NCBI GenBank assembly: GCA_934525675.1
Contig: CAKSZH010000001.1
Location: 62,001 to 126,000, forward strand
DNA length: 64,000 nt
Direction of reading: 5' to 3'
From: an uncultured Eubacteriales bacterium
Lineage (GTDB): Bacteria > Bacillota > Clostridia > Oscillospirales > CAG-272
Shown here: positions 16,461 through 23,824 of the stretch, in pieces
How positions within the stretch are numbered: the first letter of the stretch is position 1
Layout of the letters: every line of letters starts with the position of its first letter
Position numbers and translations under genes: made by a program
The notes under the pieces: generated by a model
Databases searched by the model: none
What the model saw: the letters and a program-made list of their open reading frames with translations, nothing else
What the model was told of the DNA's origin: nothing

Positions 16461-17137
16461 TGGAGAAGCAAACGGAAAAGCACGAGGGAAAGGCCAAAAA
16501 GACAAAGCGCAAAAACGGCACCGGGACCTACCGCTTTGTGCGGGGACTGCTCGGTTGGTTTGTGCGGCTGATCCACCGGATTCATATTGTCGGCAGGGAA
16601 AACGAACCGGACGCGACCAAGGGTCCGTATCTGCTCGTCTGCAATCACCTGCAATGGTGCGATCCCATCTGGATCTGTGTCGCACTGAAATATCAGCAGC
16701 CGCATTACATGGCGAAAAAGGAGCTGTTCGGGATACCCGTCCTCGGCGGGCTGATCCGCAAGCTCGGCGCGTACCCGGTCAACCGCGGCGGCGCGGATGT
16801 CGGAGCGGTCCGGCATACCATTGAGCTTTTGAAGAACGGTGTCTCGGTCGGCATGTTCCCGCAGGGGCACCGTTATCCCGGCGTGGAACCCCGCACGACC
16901 CCGATCCGCCCCGGCGCGGGCATGATCGCTCAGCACGCGGATGTTCCGGTGCTTCCCGTGTTCATCAAAACCAAGGATAACCGCCCGAAATTTCTCCGCC
17001 GCGTGGATATTATCATCGGAAAGCCGATCCCCCCGGAGGAGCTGCATTATAATAAGGAAGCATCCGGCGAGTACGCCCGTATGACCGAAGAGATTTTCGA
17101 GAGAGTCTGCGCGCTCGGCGACAGCGCCGGGAAATGA
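16460..17137 (+). CDS. plsC: 1-acyl-sn-glycerol-3-phosphate acyltransferase
   Basis: Predicted 225-residue membrane-associated acyltransferase of phospholipid synthesis, adding the second acyl chain to lysophosphatidate. The HX4D catalytic motif is in NHLQWCDP, the substrate motif in FPQGHRYPG, and GAYPVNRGG and PVLPVFIKT follow the family order. The ATG at 16460 overlaps the cmk stop by one base, with GGAGG inside the cmk 3' end. The first 30 residues are lysine-rich before the first hydrophobic stretch. Three bases separate it from ispH-rpsA. Confidence 0.92.
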   Translation: MEKQTEKHEGKAKKTKRKNGTGTYRFVRGLLGWFVRLIHRIHIVGRENEPDATKGPYLLVCNHLQWCDPIWICVALKYQQPHYMAKKELFGIPVLGGLIRKLGAYPVNRGGADVGAVRHTIELLKNGVSVGMFPQGHRYPGVEPRTTPIRPGAGMIAQHADVPVLPVFIKTKDNRPKFLRRVDIIIGKPIPPEELHYNKEASGEYARMTEEIFERVCALGDSAGK

Positions 17138-17140
17138 TTC

Positions 17141-19165
17141 ATGGCGAAGAAACTGATCGTCGCGCAACACGCGGGGTTCTGCTTCGGCGTCAGACGCGCA
17201 ACCGAATGCCTCGGCGCGAAGCTCTCCGACCGGGTGCCGGGGGAACGTCTGTATACCCTCGGTCATCTCATTCACAATGAACTTTATAATGCGGAATTGG
17301 AACAAAAGGGCGTGCGGAGCGTCGTACCTGATGAGATTCCCGCGCTTGCCCGCAGTGCAACCGACGCGTCGCCGGTAACGCTCTTCATCCGGGCGCATGG
17401 GATTCCCAAAGAGACCGAAGCGCTTCTTGCCCGCCTTGCCGCGGAATACCCCGCGTTTCACTACGAGGACTGTACCTGTCCGTATGTGAAAAAAATTCAG
17501 AACATTGCCGAAAAATACGACGACGGAGAACATCTGCTCCTTCTGTTCGGCGCGGCGGAGCATCCGGAGGTCGTCGGGATTCTCAGTCATTTTTCGGGAG
17601 AAGCGTATGTGTTTCCGGATGCGGAGACCTTCCGCCGGGCACTTTCTGACGGCTTGATTGTAAATTTGCACAAAAAATCACCAATTGCAGCGGCGCAAAC
17701 GACCTTTCATTTGTCGGAATGGCAAAATTGTCAGGAAATTCTCAAAAAAGTCTGTACAAGCGCAGTTATTTTTGATACAATATGTAAGGTTACGGATGAG
17801 CGGCAGTCCGAGGCGAAACGCCTTGCGACGGCGTGCGATTCAATGATCGTGATCGGCGGCAGAGAAAGCTCCAACACAGCCAAGCTGTATGCCGTCTGCC
17901 GCGAGCATTGCGCGCATACCGTGTGGGTCGTTTCTGCGGAAGAACTTGCCGGAATCCATCCGTTGCTCCCCGGAGTCACCGGGATCGTTGCCGGAGCCTC
18001 AACCCCCGGCAGCATAATTGAGGAGGTAGTCAAAACCATGAGCGAAGCAGAAAACTTCGAAGCAATGCTGGAAAAATCAATCAAAACTTTAAATACAGGA
18101 GATACAGTTACCGGACTCGTAACACGCGTTACCGATCAAGAGTTGCAGCTTGACCTCGGCACCAAGGTTACCGGCGTGATCAAGGCTGAGCAGATCACCG
18201 ATGACCCGTCCGCTAAGCTGACTTCCATGTTTAAGGTCGGCGATGAGGTCGAGGCATTCGTCATCCGTGTCAGCGACGTCGAGGGCGTCGCGGAACTTTC
18301 CAAGAAGCGCGTTGATGCAGACAAGAACATCAAGACGCTGGTGGAAGCAGAAGAGAACAAGGAAGTCGTTGAAGGCAAGGTCACCGAAGTCATTAAGGGC
18401 GGCGTGATCGCATCGGTCAATTCCAATCGTGTGTTCATCCCCGCGGCTCTTACCGGTGTCCCGAAGGACGGCGACCTGAACACGCTTGTCGGCACGACCG
18501 TCAAGCTCCGGATCATTGAGGTCAAGGGCAAGAACATTAAGGGTTCCATCCGTTCGGTTCTCCGTGAGGAGAAGAAGGCGCAGGAGGCTGCGTTCTGGGC
18601 AAACATCGAAGTCGGCAAGAAGTACACCGGTAAGGTCAAGAGCATGACCGATTACGGCGCATTTGTCGATCTCGGCGGTGTGGACGGCATGGTGCACAAG
18701 ACCGAGTTGTCCTGGAAGCACATCAAGACCCCCGCAGACGTGGTGAAGATCGGCGACGAGATCACCGTGTTTGTCAAGAGCTTTGATCCCGAGAAGAAGA
18801 GAATCTCTCTCGGCTACAAGACCGAGGAGACCGAGCCGTGGTACGTCTTCACCCATACCTATCAGGTGGGCGACGTTGCCGCTGTCAAGATCGTCAACAT
18901 GATGCCCTTCGGCGCATTTGCAGAGATCGTTGACGGTGTGGACGGACTGATTCACATTTCTCAGATCGCACAGACCCGGATCGGCAAGCCGTCCGACGTT
19001 CTGGAAATCGGTCAGATCGTTGATGCAAAGATCATCGACATCGACAACGAGAAGAAGAAGGTCAGCCTTTCCATCCGTGCGCTTCTTGATGAGGCACAGG
19101 CAGCAGAGGAAGCCGCTCCCGCAGAGGAAACTGCCGAGGAGGCTCCCGCATCTGACGAGCAGTAA
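17141..19165 (+). CDS. ispH: Fused 4-hydroxy-3-methylbut-2-enyl diphosphate reductase / ribosomal protein S1-like protein
   Basis: A 674-residue two-part protein. Residues 1-290 are IspH/LytB, the last enzyme of the MEP isoprenoid pathway; the three iron-sulfur cysteines are in GFCFGVRRA (C14), DCTCPYVKK, and TICKVTDERQ. Residues about 315-650 carry four S1 RNA-binding repeats, for example GDTVTGLVTRVTDQ, GKKYTGKVKSMTDYGAFVDL, and GDVAAVKIVNMMPFGAFAEI, ending in an acidic tail. The fusion is known in Clostridia. An in-frame ATG at 18038 with a strong GAGGAGGT sequence could also produce S1 alone (about 375 residues). Base use is AT-richer around 17650-17800 than in the rest. Confidence 0.95.
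   Translation: MAKKLIVAQHAGFCFGVRRATECLGAKLSDRVPGERLYTLGHLIHNELYNAELEQKGVRSVVPDEIPALARSATDASPVTLFIRAHGIPKETEALLARLAAEYPAFHYEDCTCPYVKKIQNIAEKYDDGEHLLLLFGAAEHPEVVGILSHFSGEAYVFPDAETFRRALSDGLIVNLHKKSPIAAAQTTFHLSEWQNCQEILKKVCTSAVIFDTICKVTDERQSEAKRLATACDSMIVIGGRESSNTAKLYAVCREHCAHTVWVVSAEELAGIHPLLPGVTGIVAGASTPGSIIEEVVKTMSEAENFEAMLEKSIKTLNTGDTVTGLVTRVTDQELQLDLGTKVTGVIKAEQITDDPSAKLTSMFKVGDEVEAFVIRVSDVEGVAELSKKRVDADKNIKTLVEAEENKEVVEGKVTEVIKGGVIASVNSNRVFIPAALTGVPKDGDLNTLVGTTVKLRIIEVKGKNIKGSIRSVLREEKKAQEAAFWANIEVGKKYTGKVKSMTDYGAFVDLGGVDGMVHKTELSWKHIKTPADVVKIGDEITVFVKSFDPEKKRISLGYKTEETEPWYVFTHTYQVGDVAAVKIVNMMPFGAFAEIVDGVDGLIHISQIAQTRIGKPSDVLEIGQIVDAKIIDIDNEKKKVSLSIRALLDEAQAAEEAAPAEETAEEAPASDEQ
18021..18040 (+). 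promoter_or_regulatory. Internal ribosome binding site and start codon for the S1 half
   Basis: AGGAGGT at 18021-18027, 10 bases before the in-frame ATG at 18038, which begins MSEAENFEAMLEKS at the junction between the IspH and S1 parts. The sequence also encodes EEVV in the fused frame, so the coding constraint alone might explain it. Confidence 0.45.
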
Positions 19166-19176
19166 TCAAAAAATCA

Positions 19177-19205
19177 AAGAGCCGCCCGCATGGGCGGCTC
19201 TTTTT
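19177..19205 (+). terminator. Terminator of the cmk-plsC-ispH-rpsA operon
   Basis: AGAGCCGCCC/GGGCGGCTCT stem with a short loop followed by five T, 12 bases after the ispH-rpsA stop. The stretch 19206-19409 holds nothing I can recognise. Confidence 0.92.
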
Positions 19206-19409
19206 GGTATGGCGGGGATGCCCTGCGTGGCGTTGGCTTTGCGAGGGTTCTGCCGGTACAGGCGTGCTGCACCGGTTTTTCATATTTTTGTTTTGCAAGG
19301 GGCACGGCTATGGTGACGGTTACCCTCGGCGTATCGTGACGGCTCCTTTCAAATTCTTTTTTGCGCATGGGCAGGGTAATCAGTCGGTGCGGACGTCGCA
19401 ACCCGGTTG

Positions 19410-19875
19410 TCAACCCTTGACCCCGCGCACGATCATGGTAACAGCCACCGTGGTGTCCCATTGCCGAATCCCGCAGTCGTAAAGTCGGATCTTTTCGTCA
19501 TATCTGGCGTTCGCCAGACGCTTGAGTTTTTCCGTTTCCGCGGAGGTAACCAGTCCTTCGGTAACGGCGGGCAGACTGTCAATGTGGTCGAGATGGCACT
19601 GCCGGTTCGCGTTGATGATGGCGTGTGCCGTTTCGGGGGGAGACGTTTGGATTGTCCGGGGTCAGATTGACGGTCAGGTATTCCGTCGAAACGTCCCGGA
19701 AGCCGTATTTCTCCAAGCAGAGCGGCAGCTCCGCTTCATTCTGCGGATAGGCGCAGACGGCATATTTCTGTTGAATCTCTGAGAGAACCGGCTCGGCGCG
19801 TTCCCGGATTTCCCGTTCCGGTTCCGTTTCCACGGCGATACACGGCGCGGTGACCTGAATTCCGCGTTCGCTTTG
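19410..19875 (-). pseudogene. Remnant of a class I SAM-dependent methyltransferase gene (C-terminal part, frameshifted)
   Basis: On the minus strand the segment ends with LKRLANARYDEKIRLYDCGI, RQWDTTVAVTMIVRG and a TGA at 19410, the usual C-terminus of clostridial SAM methyltransferases. It is preceded by ETAHAIINANRQCHLDHID. The next upstream part, EYLTVNLTPDNPNVSP with ETEPEREIRERAEPVL and YPQNEAELPLCLEKYGF before it, is in another frame; the switch is at a run of six C (plus-strand G at 19635-19640). The N-terminal half with the SAM-binding glycine motif is missing, cut off near the smpB promoter. It is therefore a decayed gene. Confidence 0.8.
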
Positions 19876-19942
19876 ATGCGGGTTCTGATTCCATCATAAA
19901 TCCCGGCGAATGTCAACGGGGGGGCTTTCCGACAAAAAACTC

Positions 19943-19971
19943 TTGATTTCGGCGGGGAAGTGTAGTATAAT
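19943..19971 (+). promoter_or_regulatory. Promoter of smpB
   Basis: TTGATT (19943-19948) and TATAAT (19966-19971) with a 17-base spacer, 34 bases before the smpB start. Confidence 0.82.
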
Positions 19972-20004
19972 AATATTCCGAAGTTCGGGAAAGGAGGACG
20001 ACCC

Positions 20005-20481
20005 ATGGCGGAAAAGAAACAGGACGGCAAGATCATCGCGGAAAACCGCAAGGCATGGCACGATTATTTTGTGGACGAACGCTTTGAAGCCGGGATCGCA
20101 CTTTTCGGAACCGAGGTCAAGAGTCTTCGCAAGGGAGCGGTCAATCTCAAGGACTCCTACTGTGAGATCCGGAACGGCGAAATTTTCGCGGTCGGTGTGC
20201 ATATCAGTCCGTTCGAGCAGGGAAACATCTTCAATAAGGACCCTCTGCGCGACCGGAAGCTGCTCATGCACCGCCGGGAAATCATGAAGCTGAACGGTCA
20301 GGTATCCCAGAAGGGGCTGACGCTGGTTCCGCTCAAGCTGTACTTTTCCGGTTCGCGCGTCAAAATGGAGATCGGGCTTTGCCGCGGCAAAAAGCTGTAT
20401 GACAAGCGGGATGCCGCCGCGGAGCGCGATGCAAACCGTTCCATCGACCGTCATATGAAGGACAGCCGTTACGAGGACTGA
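20005..20481 (+). CDS. smpB: SsrA-binding protein SmpB
   Basis: Predicted 158-residue RNA-binding protein that brings tmRNA into stalled ribosomes for trans-translation. Family marks are IIAENRKAWHDYFVDERFEAG, GTEVKSLRKGAVNLKDSY, LLMHRREI, and the basic C-terminal tail KKLYDKRDAAAERD. Length is normal. AAGGAGG lies 9 bases before the ATG. The ssrA gene for its RNA partner begins 15 bases after the stop, so the two partners are adjacent. Confidence 0.97.
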   Translation: MAEKKQDGKIIAENRKAWHDYFVDERFEAGIALFGTEVKSLRKGAVNLKDSYCEIRNGEIFAVGVHISPFEQGNIFNKDPLRDRKLLMHRREIMKLNGQVSQKGLTLVPLKLYFSGSRVKMEIGLCRGKKLYDKRDAAAERDANRSIDRHMKDSRYED

Positions 20482-20495
20482 CACAATTCAGATAA

Positions 20496-20867
20496 GGGGA
20501 CGTAAAGGTTTCGACGGGGATTCTGAGGCATGATAAGCGTGGCAGGCCGGGCAATCCTGTAAAAGGCCCAACTTTAAACAATAAACGACAACAATACTGT
20601 TGCAATGGCTGCCTGAGAGGGCAGTGCTGTAGGACTGCGGTCCTACCCGGTCAGCCGATGAGTATCGCGGCTTCGGATTGACCGTCAATGAGCGATGCAC
20701 GTGCACCGGCGGTTCGCACTTGAACCGGTCATGCAGAAAAGCGCTACCGAAGAGGTGAGCCTGTCATCCGGCGCTCCTCTGAGGGAAATCTAAAAGAATG
20801 ACTGCCCACGAAGAAGGTTGTGTCAAGGGATTTTCGGACAGGGGTTCGATTCCCCTCGTCTCCACCA
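20496..20867 (+). ncRNA. ssrA: Transfer-messenger RNA (tmRNA)
   Basis: The 5' end GGGGACGTAAAGGTTTCGAC and the 3' end with TTCGATTC T-loop, CGTCTCC acceptor arm, and encoded CCA at 20865-20867 are the standard alanyl-tRNA-like domain of tmRNA. The acceptor pairs GGGGACG/CGTCTCC with one G-T. A tag frame ends with NDNNTVAMAA and stop TGA at 20614-20616; the resume codon just before it is not certain. The gene follows smpB directly. The 3' end is a frequent integration site, and the following DNA is AT-rich and foreign-looking. Confidence 0.97.
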
Positions 20868-20907
20868 GGCACAAACAGCCCGGCTTTATGCCGGGCTGTT
20901 TGTGCCT
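20867..20907 (+). terminator. Long hairpin directly after ssrA
   Basis: A perfect 18-bp stem, from AGGCACAAACAGCCCGGC, with a TTTAT loop begins at the last base of ssrA. No T-run follows, so it may act as a terminator only weakly or as a processing signal. Confidence 0.6.
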
Positions 20908-21063
20908 GTCAATAACAAACGAAAAGTAGCATCTTTTTAGGGCGAAAACAGGGCAGGCGTCCACGGGGATTTGTACTGATTTATTTTTGTTGAGTTTGGC
21001 GCCATTTTTCACTGGATATATCGAAGAATTTAGCGTATGATGTCCTAATGTAAGGAGGCAAAT

Positions 21064-21375
21064 ATGAATAACAGCGATATTGCATTATTTATTGAAGAGA
21101 TCCTCTGTTCGTTATGCAAACAACATTTACTAATAGCAGAGAAAGCCGATGATCTTAAGACAAGGATAGCGCACGGCGGAAATGATCCGCTTCGATGGAT
21201 GATGGATAACGTGTATGTCCGAACCGACCCGGCAGGAAATATCAAGATGGACAAGGAAAAGTCCACCGAGCGAATAGACGGCGCGGCAGCGACTGTTATG
21301 GTACTTGATCGAGCAATCCGAAACGAAGGCTCGACCGATAGCGTATATAACGAACGCGGCATCAGCGTGATATAA
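21064..21375 (+). pseudogene. Fragment of a phage terminase large subunit (C-terminal end)
   Basis: The 103-codon frame from the ATG at 21064 has TAAGGAGG before it. From about residue 29, TRIAHGGNDPLRWMMDN, VYVRTDPAGNIKMDKEKST, ERIDGAAATVMVLDRAIRN, and the final YNERGISVI match the C-terminus of phage large terminases. The first 28 residues do not look like terminase, and all ATPase motifs are absent, so this is a remnant joined to an unrelated start. Base composition is AT-richer than the chromosome. It is the only phage-structural trace in the island. Confidence 0.7.
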
Positions 21376-21609
21376 GAATTGGCACTATGCGAGACTACAA
21401 CAAGTGCCCAAATGACACTTTTAATATCAAATCCAAGTGCTATATTTTCACTACAATAGAACAATCGAGAAAAGCTCCACATTAGAATTGGATGTGGAAT
21501 GAAAAGTAATCCAAAACAACATAATAATTTGTCAAAACGCTTGCAAAATGCATTCAAACAGTATATGATATGCTCATTAAAAGAATACTTGAACGGAGGT
21601 ATTTATTAG

Positions 21610-21909
21610 ATAGCAAGAACGGCAAACGTTTTTACACGAGTTGATCCCTCCATTAAAGCGCAAGCCGAAACCGTTTTGGATCAATTGGGAATATCTATGG
21701 CAACGGCTATGGAAATTTATCTTCGTCAAATTGCATTGCAAAGGAAAATTCCATTTGAAATGAAACTTCCTGATGTTAGTAAGCCGATTTCTTATGGCTC
21801 GCTTACGGACGAAGAATTCAATGTACTTGTGGATCGGGCTGCAAAATCGTATGCGGATGGATTATGCACAGCTATTTCGGAGTTTAAAACGAGATTTCAA
21901 AGAAAATAG
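21610..21909 (+). CDS. RelB/DinJ-type antitoxin with ATA in place of the start codon
   Basis: From 21610 the frame reads (I)ARTANVFTRVDPSIKAQAE, then VLDQLGISMATAMEIYLRQI and ends KTRFQRK at 21909, a typical RelB/DinJ antitoxin with an N-terminal ribbon-helix-helix DNA-binding region. The expected ATG is ATA, and a TAG stop lies immediately upstream, so no earlier start exists in this frame. GGAGG is present 10 bases before. Translation would need the weak ATA start or a downstream TTG at 21676 that would remove much of the DNA-binding domain. The toxin gene after it is broken, so the module is probably dead. Confidence 0.75.
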   Translation: MARTANVFTRVDPSIKAQAETVLDQLGISMATAMEIYLRQIALQRKIPFEMKLPDVSKPISYGSLTDEEFNVLVDRAAKSYADGLCTAISEFKTRFQRK

Positions 21910-21913
21910 GGTT

Positions 21914-22233
21914 ATGAATGAATGGCAGATAATCCCAATTCCGGAGTTAAACAAGAGTTCAGAAGTATTTATGCGTATATCGCAAACATATTGCTTGTGC
22001 CGGATACGGCAAAAAAGCAGCTAGGAAGAATACTCAATCGAATAAAACAACCAAATGAAATGCTAAGTTGGTTTTCACTGGTAGAAAATGAGCCTTGGCA
22101 TAGTCGTGGGGTAAGGAATTTGACAGTGGATAATTACATAGTTTTTTACTATCCCAACGAACAAACCCAAGAAGTCATTATTTTCTAGGTGTTCTATGGT
22201 GGGCGAAATATAAACGAATTGCTCGATGAATAG
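21914..22233 (+). pseudogene. Broken RelE/ParE-type toxin gene
   Basis: Starts MNEWQIIPIPE at 21914, four bases after the antitoxin stop. A one-base frameshift near 21940-21952 moves the homologous reading into VKQEFRSIYAYIANILLVPD, TAKKQLGRILNRI, EPWHSRGVRNLTVDNYIVF, and EVIIF. There a TAG at 22186-22188 interrupts it, and the same frame continues VFYGGRNINELLDE to a second TAG at 22231-22233. With the frameshift and stop undone this is a full RelE/ParE toxin of about 105 residues. Two independent lesions make inactivity likely. Confidence 0.82.
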
Positions 22234-22286
22234 TGATGGGCAAGAAGAATAATATTAAGATAACATTTTTGGAGGTCATAAATCCT

Positions 22287-22910
22287 ATGTTTAAGAAGAG
22301 ATTCTCAATGATTTTTTGTGCGGTGCTTTTAGCGATAACCTGCGTCGGTTTCGTTGCGTGCGGAAAGGGCGATGGCGGCGGAGAAACTCCAAAACCGCTC
22401 CACGACAACACGAAATGGTTTACCGAAGAAGAACTGTCGGCAAAAGGGCTTGCAGGATTGACGGCGCCGACAGGGCTGTCGGGGGAGATGAATGCAAGCG
22501 ATGCTTGGTATAACGACGGATATTCGTTTTCGCAAGGTTGTCCGGATGAAGAGACGTTCAATGCGAATGCAGAAACATATTTTTCGTATTTGAAAACGCA
22601 TTATGACGGTGCGTTCGGAAAACCCAGAAGCGAAAAATTCAGCATGGATACAAACGAAAATTGGTATATCATTGAACAAAAGGATGATTTGTCCGACTAT
22701 TTTGACGATAATCCGAGCAAATTGTATAAGTTCTATTACATCAGAAACAAAACTTTGGATAACGGCTATTTTGCGAAAGGGTCGGTTTGGATTTTTGAAA
22801 TTCGCTATGAATTCGACACCGATTCTAATGAATACAAATTCAAACTGTTTATTGAAAATGCAGACTCCTCACATAACGGAATTTACACGAACTTTTACAA
22901 AATGAATTGA
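22287..22910 (+). CDS. Predicted lipoprotein of unknown function
   Basis: Predicted 207-residue protein. Residues 1-25 form a lipoprotein signal with basic start MFKKRF, a hydrophobic core, and lipobox FVAC with Cys25. A GGDGGGE-like flexible linker follows. The mature part has KWFTEEELSAKGLAGLTAPT, DAWYNDGYSFSQ, and a C-terminal beta-rich region VWIFEIRYEFD; I do not recognise the family. The ATG at 22287 has GGAGG 11 bases before it; the open frame begins further upstream but lacks a site. It lies in the AT-rich island after the broken toxin gene, so it may have arrived with it. Confidence 0.7.
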   Translation: MFKKRFSMIFCAVLLAITCVGFVACGKGDGGGETPKPLHDNTKWFTEEELSAKGLAGLTAPTGLSGEMNASDAWYNDGYSFSQGCPDEETFNANAETYFSYLKTHYDGAFGKPRSEKFSMDTNENWYIIEQKDDLSDYFDDNPSKLYKFYYIRNKTLDNGYFAKGSVWIFEIRYEFDTDSNEYKFKLFIENADSSHNGIYTNFYKMN

Positions 22911-23231
22911 AGCCAATATATAGTCGGTGGGACAATGAGCATCGGCAAAACAACAATCAGCCAATGCAGCGCTTATGAAAACATCATTTTTTCTGGGTGA
23001 TGCATGAACAATCTATCATCGATCATAAGAGAAATCTTATAAGTAAACGTCCGACTGCGTTCGTAAGATACCCTTGTCTTGCATAGAAAAAGACACAAGC
23101 GACGGAGTTTTGTACGCCCCTTTTGCGTGCGCCTTGATGGCATCGACAGGGTAACCCGCTCCGCTCGTGATTCCGCCTGCGGGGTATCACGAACCTGCAT
23201 CGCTTACGCGACAGGTTCGCGTCGGGAGAGC
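22911..23231. other. Intergenic stretch without a recognisable gene
   Basis: Composition changes from AT-rich to GC-rich near 23090. From there to 23231 the sequence contains short self-complementary segments, such as AACCTG and CAGGTT around 23190-23216, but no convincing coding frame. It may be part of a dispersed intergenic repeat that continues into the hairpin at 23232. Confidence 0.4.
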
Positions 23232-23269
23232 AAAAGACCGGGCACCTCGTATGAGGTGCCCGGTCTTTT
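23232..23269. terminator. Strong bidirectional hairpin terminator
   Basis: Perfect 17-bp stem AAAAGACCGGGCACCTC/GAGGTGCCCGGTCTTTT with a GTAT loop; A- and T-runs allow function on both strands. On the minus strand it directly follows the ssrA-like 3' end fragment at 23269-23294. Confidence 0.85.
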
Positions 23270-23294
23270 GGTGGAGACGAGGGGAGTCGAACCC
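23269..23294 (-). repeat. Inverted copy of the ssrA 3' end (att-like fragment)
   Basis: On the minus strand this reads GGGTTCGACTCCCCTCGTCT followed by CCACCA, matching the last 26 bases of ssrA (20842-20867) with one difference (C for T in the T-arm). Only the T-arm, acceptor strand, and CCA are present; the rest of a tRNA or tmRNA is absent. It marks the far side of the foreign segment but in opposite orientation to ssrA. Confidence 0.85.
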
Positions 23295-23372
23295 ATTATA
23301 CCACCGTGTATATCTGTGTTGGACTTGTCTCCTGTTGAGGGGGAGAATTCGCTGCCGCTCGATAATATATCG

Positions 23373-23400
23373 AAAAAAGCGGACAAAGTCCGCCTTTTTT
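23373..23400 (-). terminator. Terminator after the cupin gene
   Basis: GCGGAC/GTCCGC stem flanked by six A and six T. On the minus strand it lies 13 bases after the cupin stop and closes the ferredoxin-cupin unit. Confidence 0.88.
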
Positions 23401-23412
23401 GGTAACATGGAA

Positions 23413-23751
23413 TCAGAACACCACAACCAACAGCATTTTGAATTTCTTTTTTCCGAATACGGCGTGCGGATGGTGCGCGGGCATGACGATGGATTCGCCT
23501 TCGTGAAGTTCGTAGTCAACGCCGTCAATGGTGACTTGCCCAACACCGTCAAGGCAGGTGACAAACGCGTCTCCGCCGGATTCGTGCGTGCTGATCTCTT
23601 CGCCTTCGTCGAAAGAGAAGAGCGTGATACTGTGGTGCCCGTTCTGTGCAAGTGTCTTGCTGACGATCTGTCCGTCCTGATAGGTGATCTGATCCTTCAG
23701 CACCAGCACCTCCGATTTTTCAATGTTTTTTAGTCCGTTTGTTTCGTTCAT
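23413..23751 (-). CDS. Small cupin-domain protein
   Basis: Predicted 112-residue single-domain cupin. Metal-site elements are THESGGDAFV with the first histidine, GVGQVTIDGVDYELHEGES, and MPAHHPHAVFG with the second histidine cluster. The function is unknown; small cupins of this kind often bind a metal or small ligand. It follows the ferredoxin gene by 73 bases on the same strand and is probably co-transcribed under the Crp/Fnr-type site at 24697, which suggests a role tied to the same signal (inference). Confidence 0.88.
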   Translation of the reverse strand: MNETNGLKNIEKSEVLVLKDQITYQDGQIVSKTLAQNGHHSITLFSFDEGEEISTHESGGDAFVTCLDGVGQVTIDGVDYELHEGESIVMPAHHPHAVFGKKKFKMLLVVVF

Positions 23752-23824
23752 GTCTTTTTCTTCTTTTAATTATCAGTGGTTGTTCGGACAATTTCCGGAT
23801 CAGCGTACCGGTCGGCATCCTGTT

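Noticed and set aside
19674..20051. Complete gene on the minus strand overlapping smpB start
   Set aside because: Only frame-shifted pieces of the methyltransferase remnant contribute; the upstream part is the complement of the smpB promoter and start.
23269..23294. Second tRNA or tmRNA gene on the minus strand
   Set aside because: Only the T-arm, acceptor strand, and CCA are present; upstream sequence cannot form the remaining cloverleaf.
22973..23405. Coding frames across the segment before and over the ssrA-like fragment
   Set aside because: The translations are arginine-rich or read through the acceptor-stem sequence, a usual artefact of structured RNA ends; no ribosome binding site or family match.
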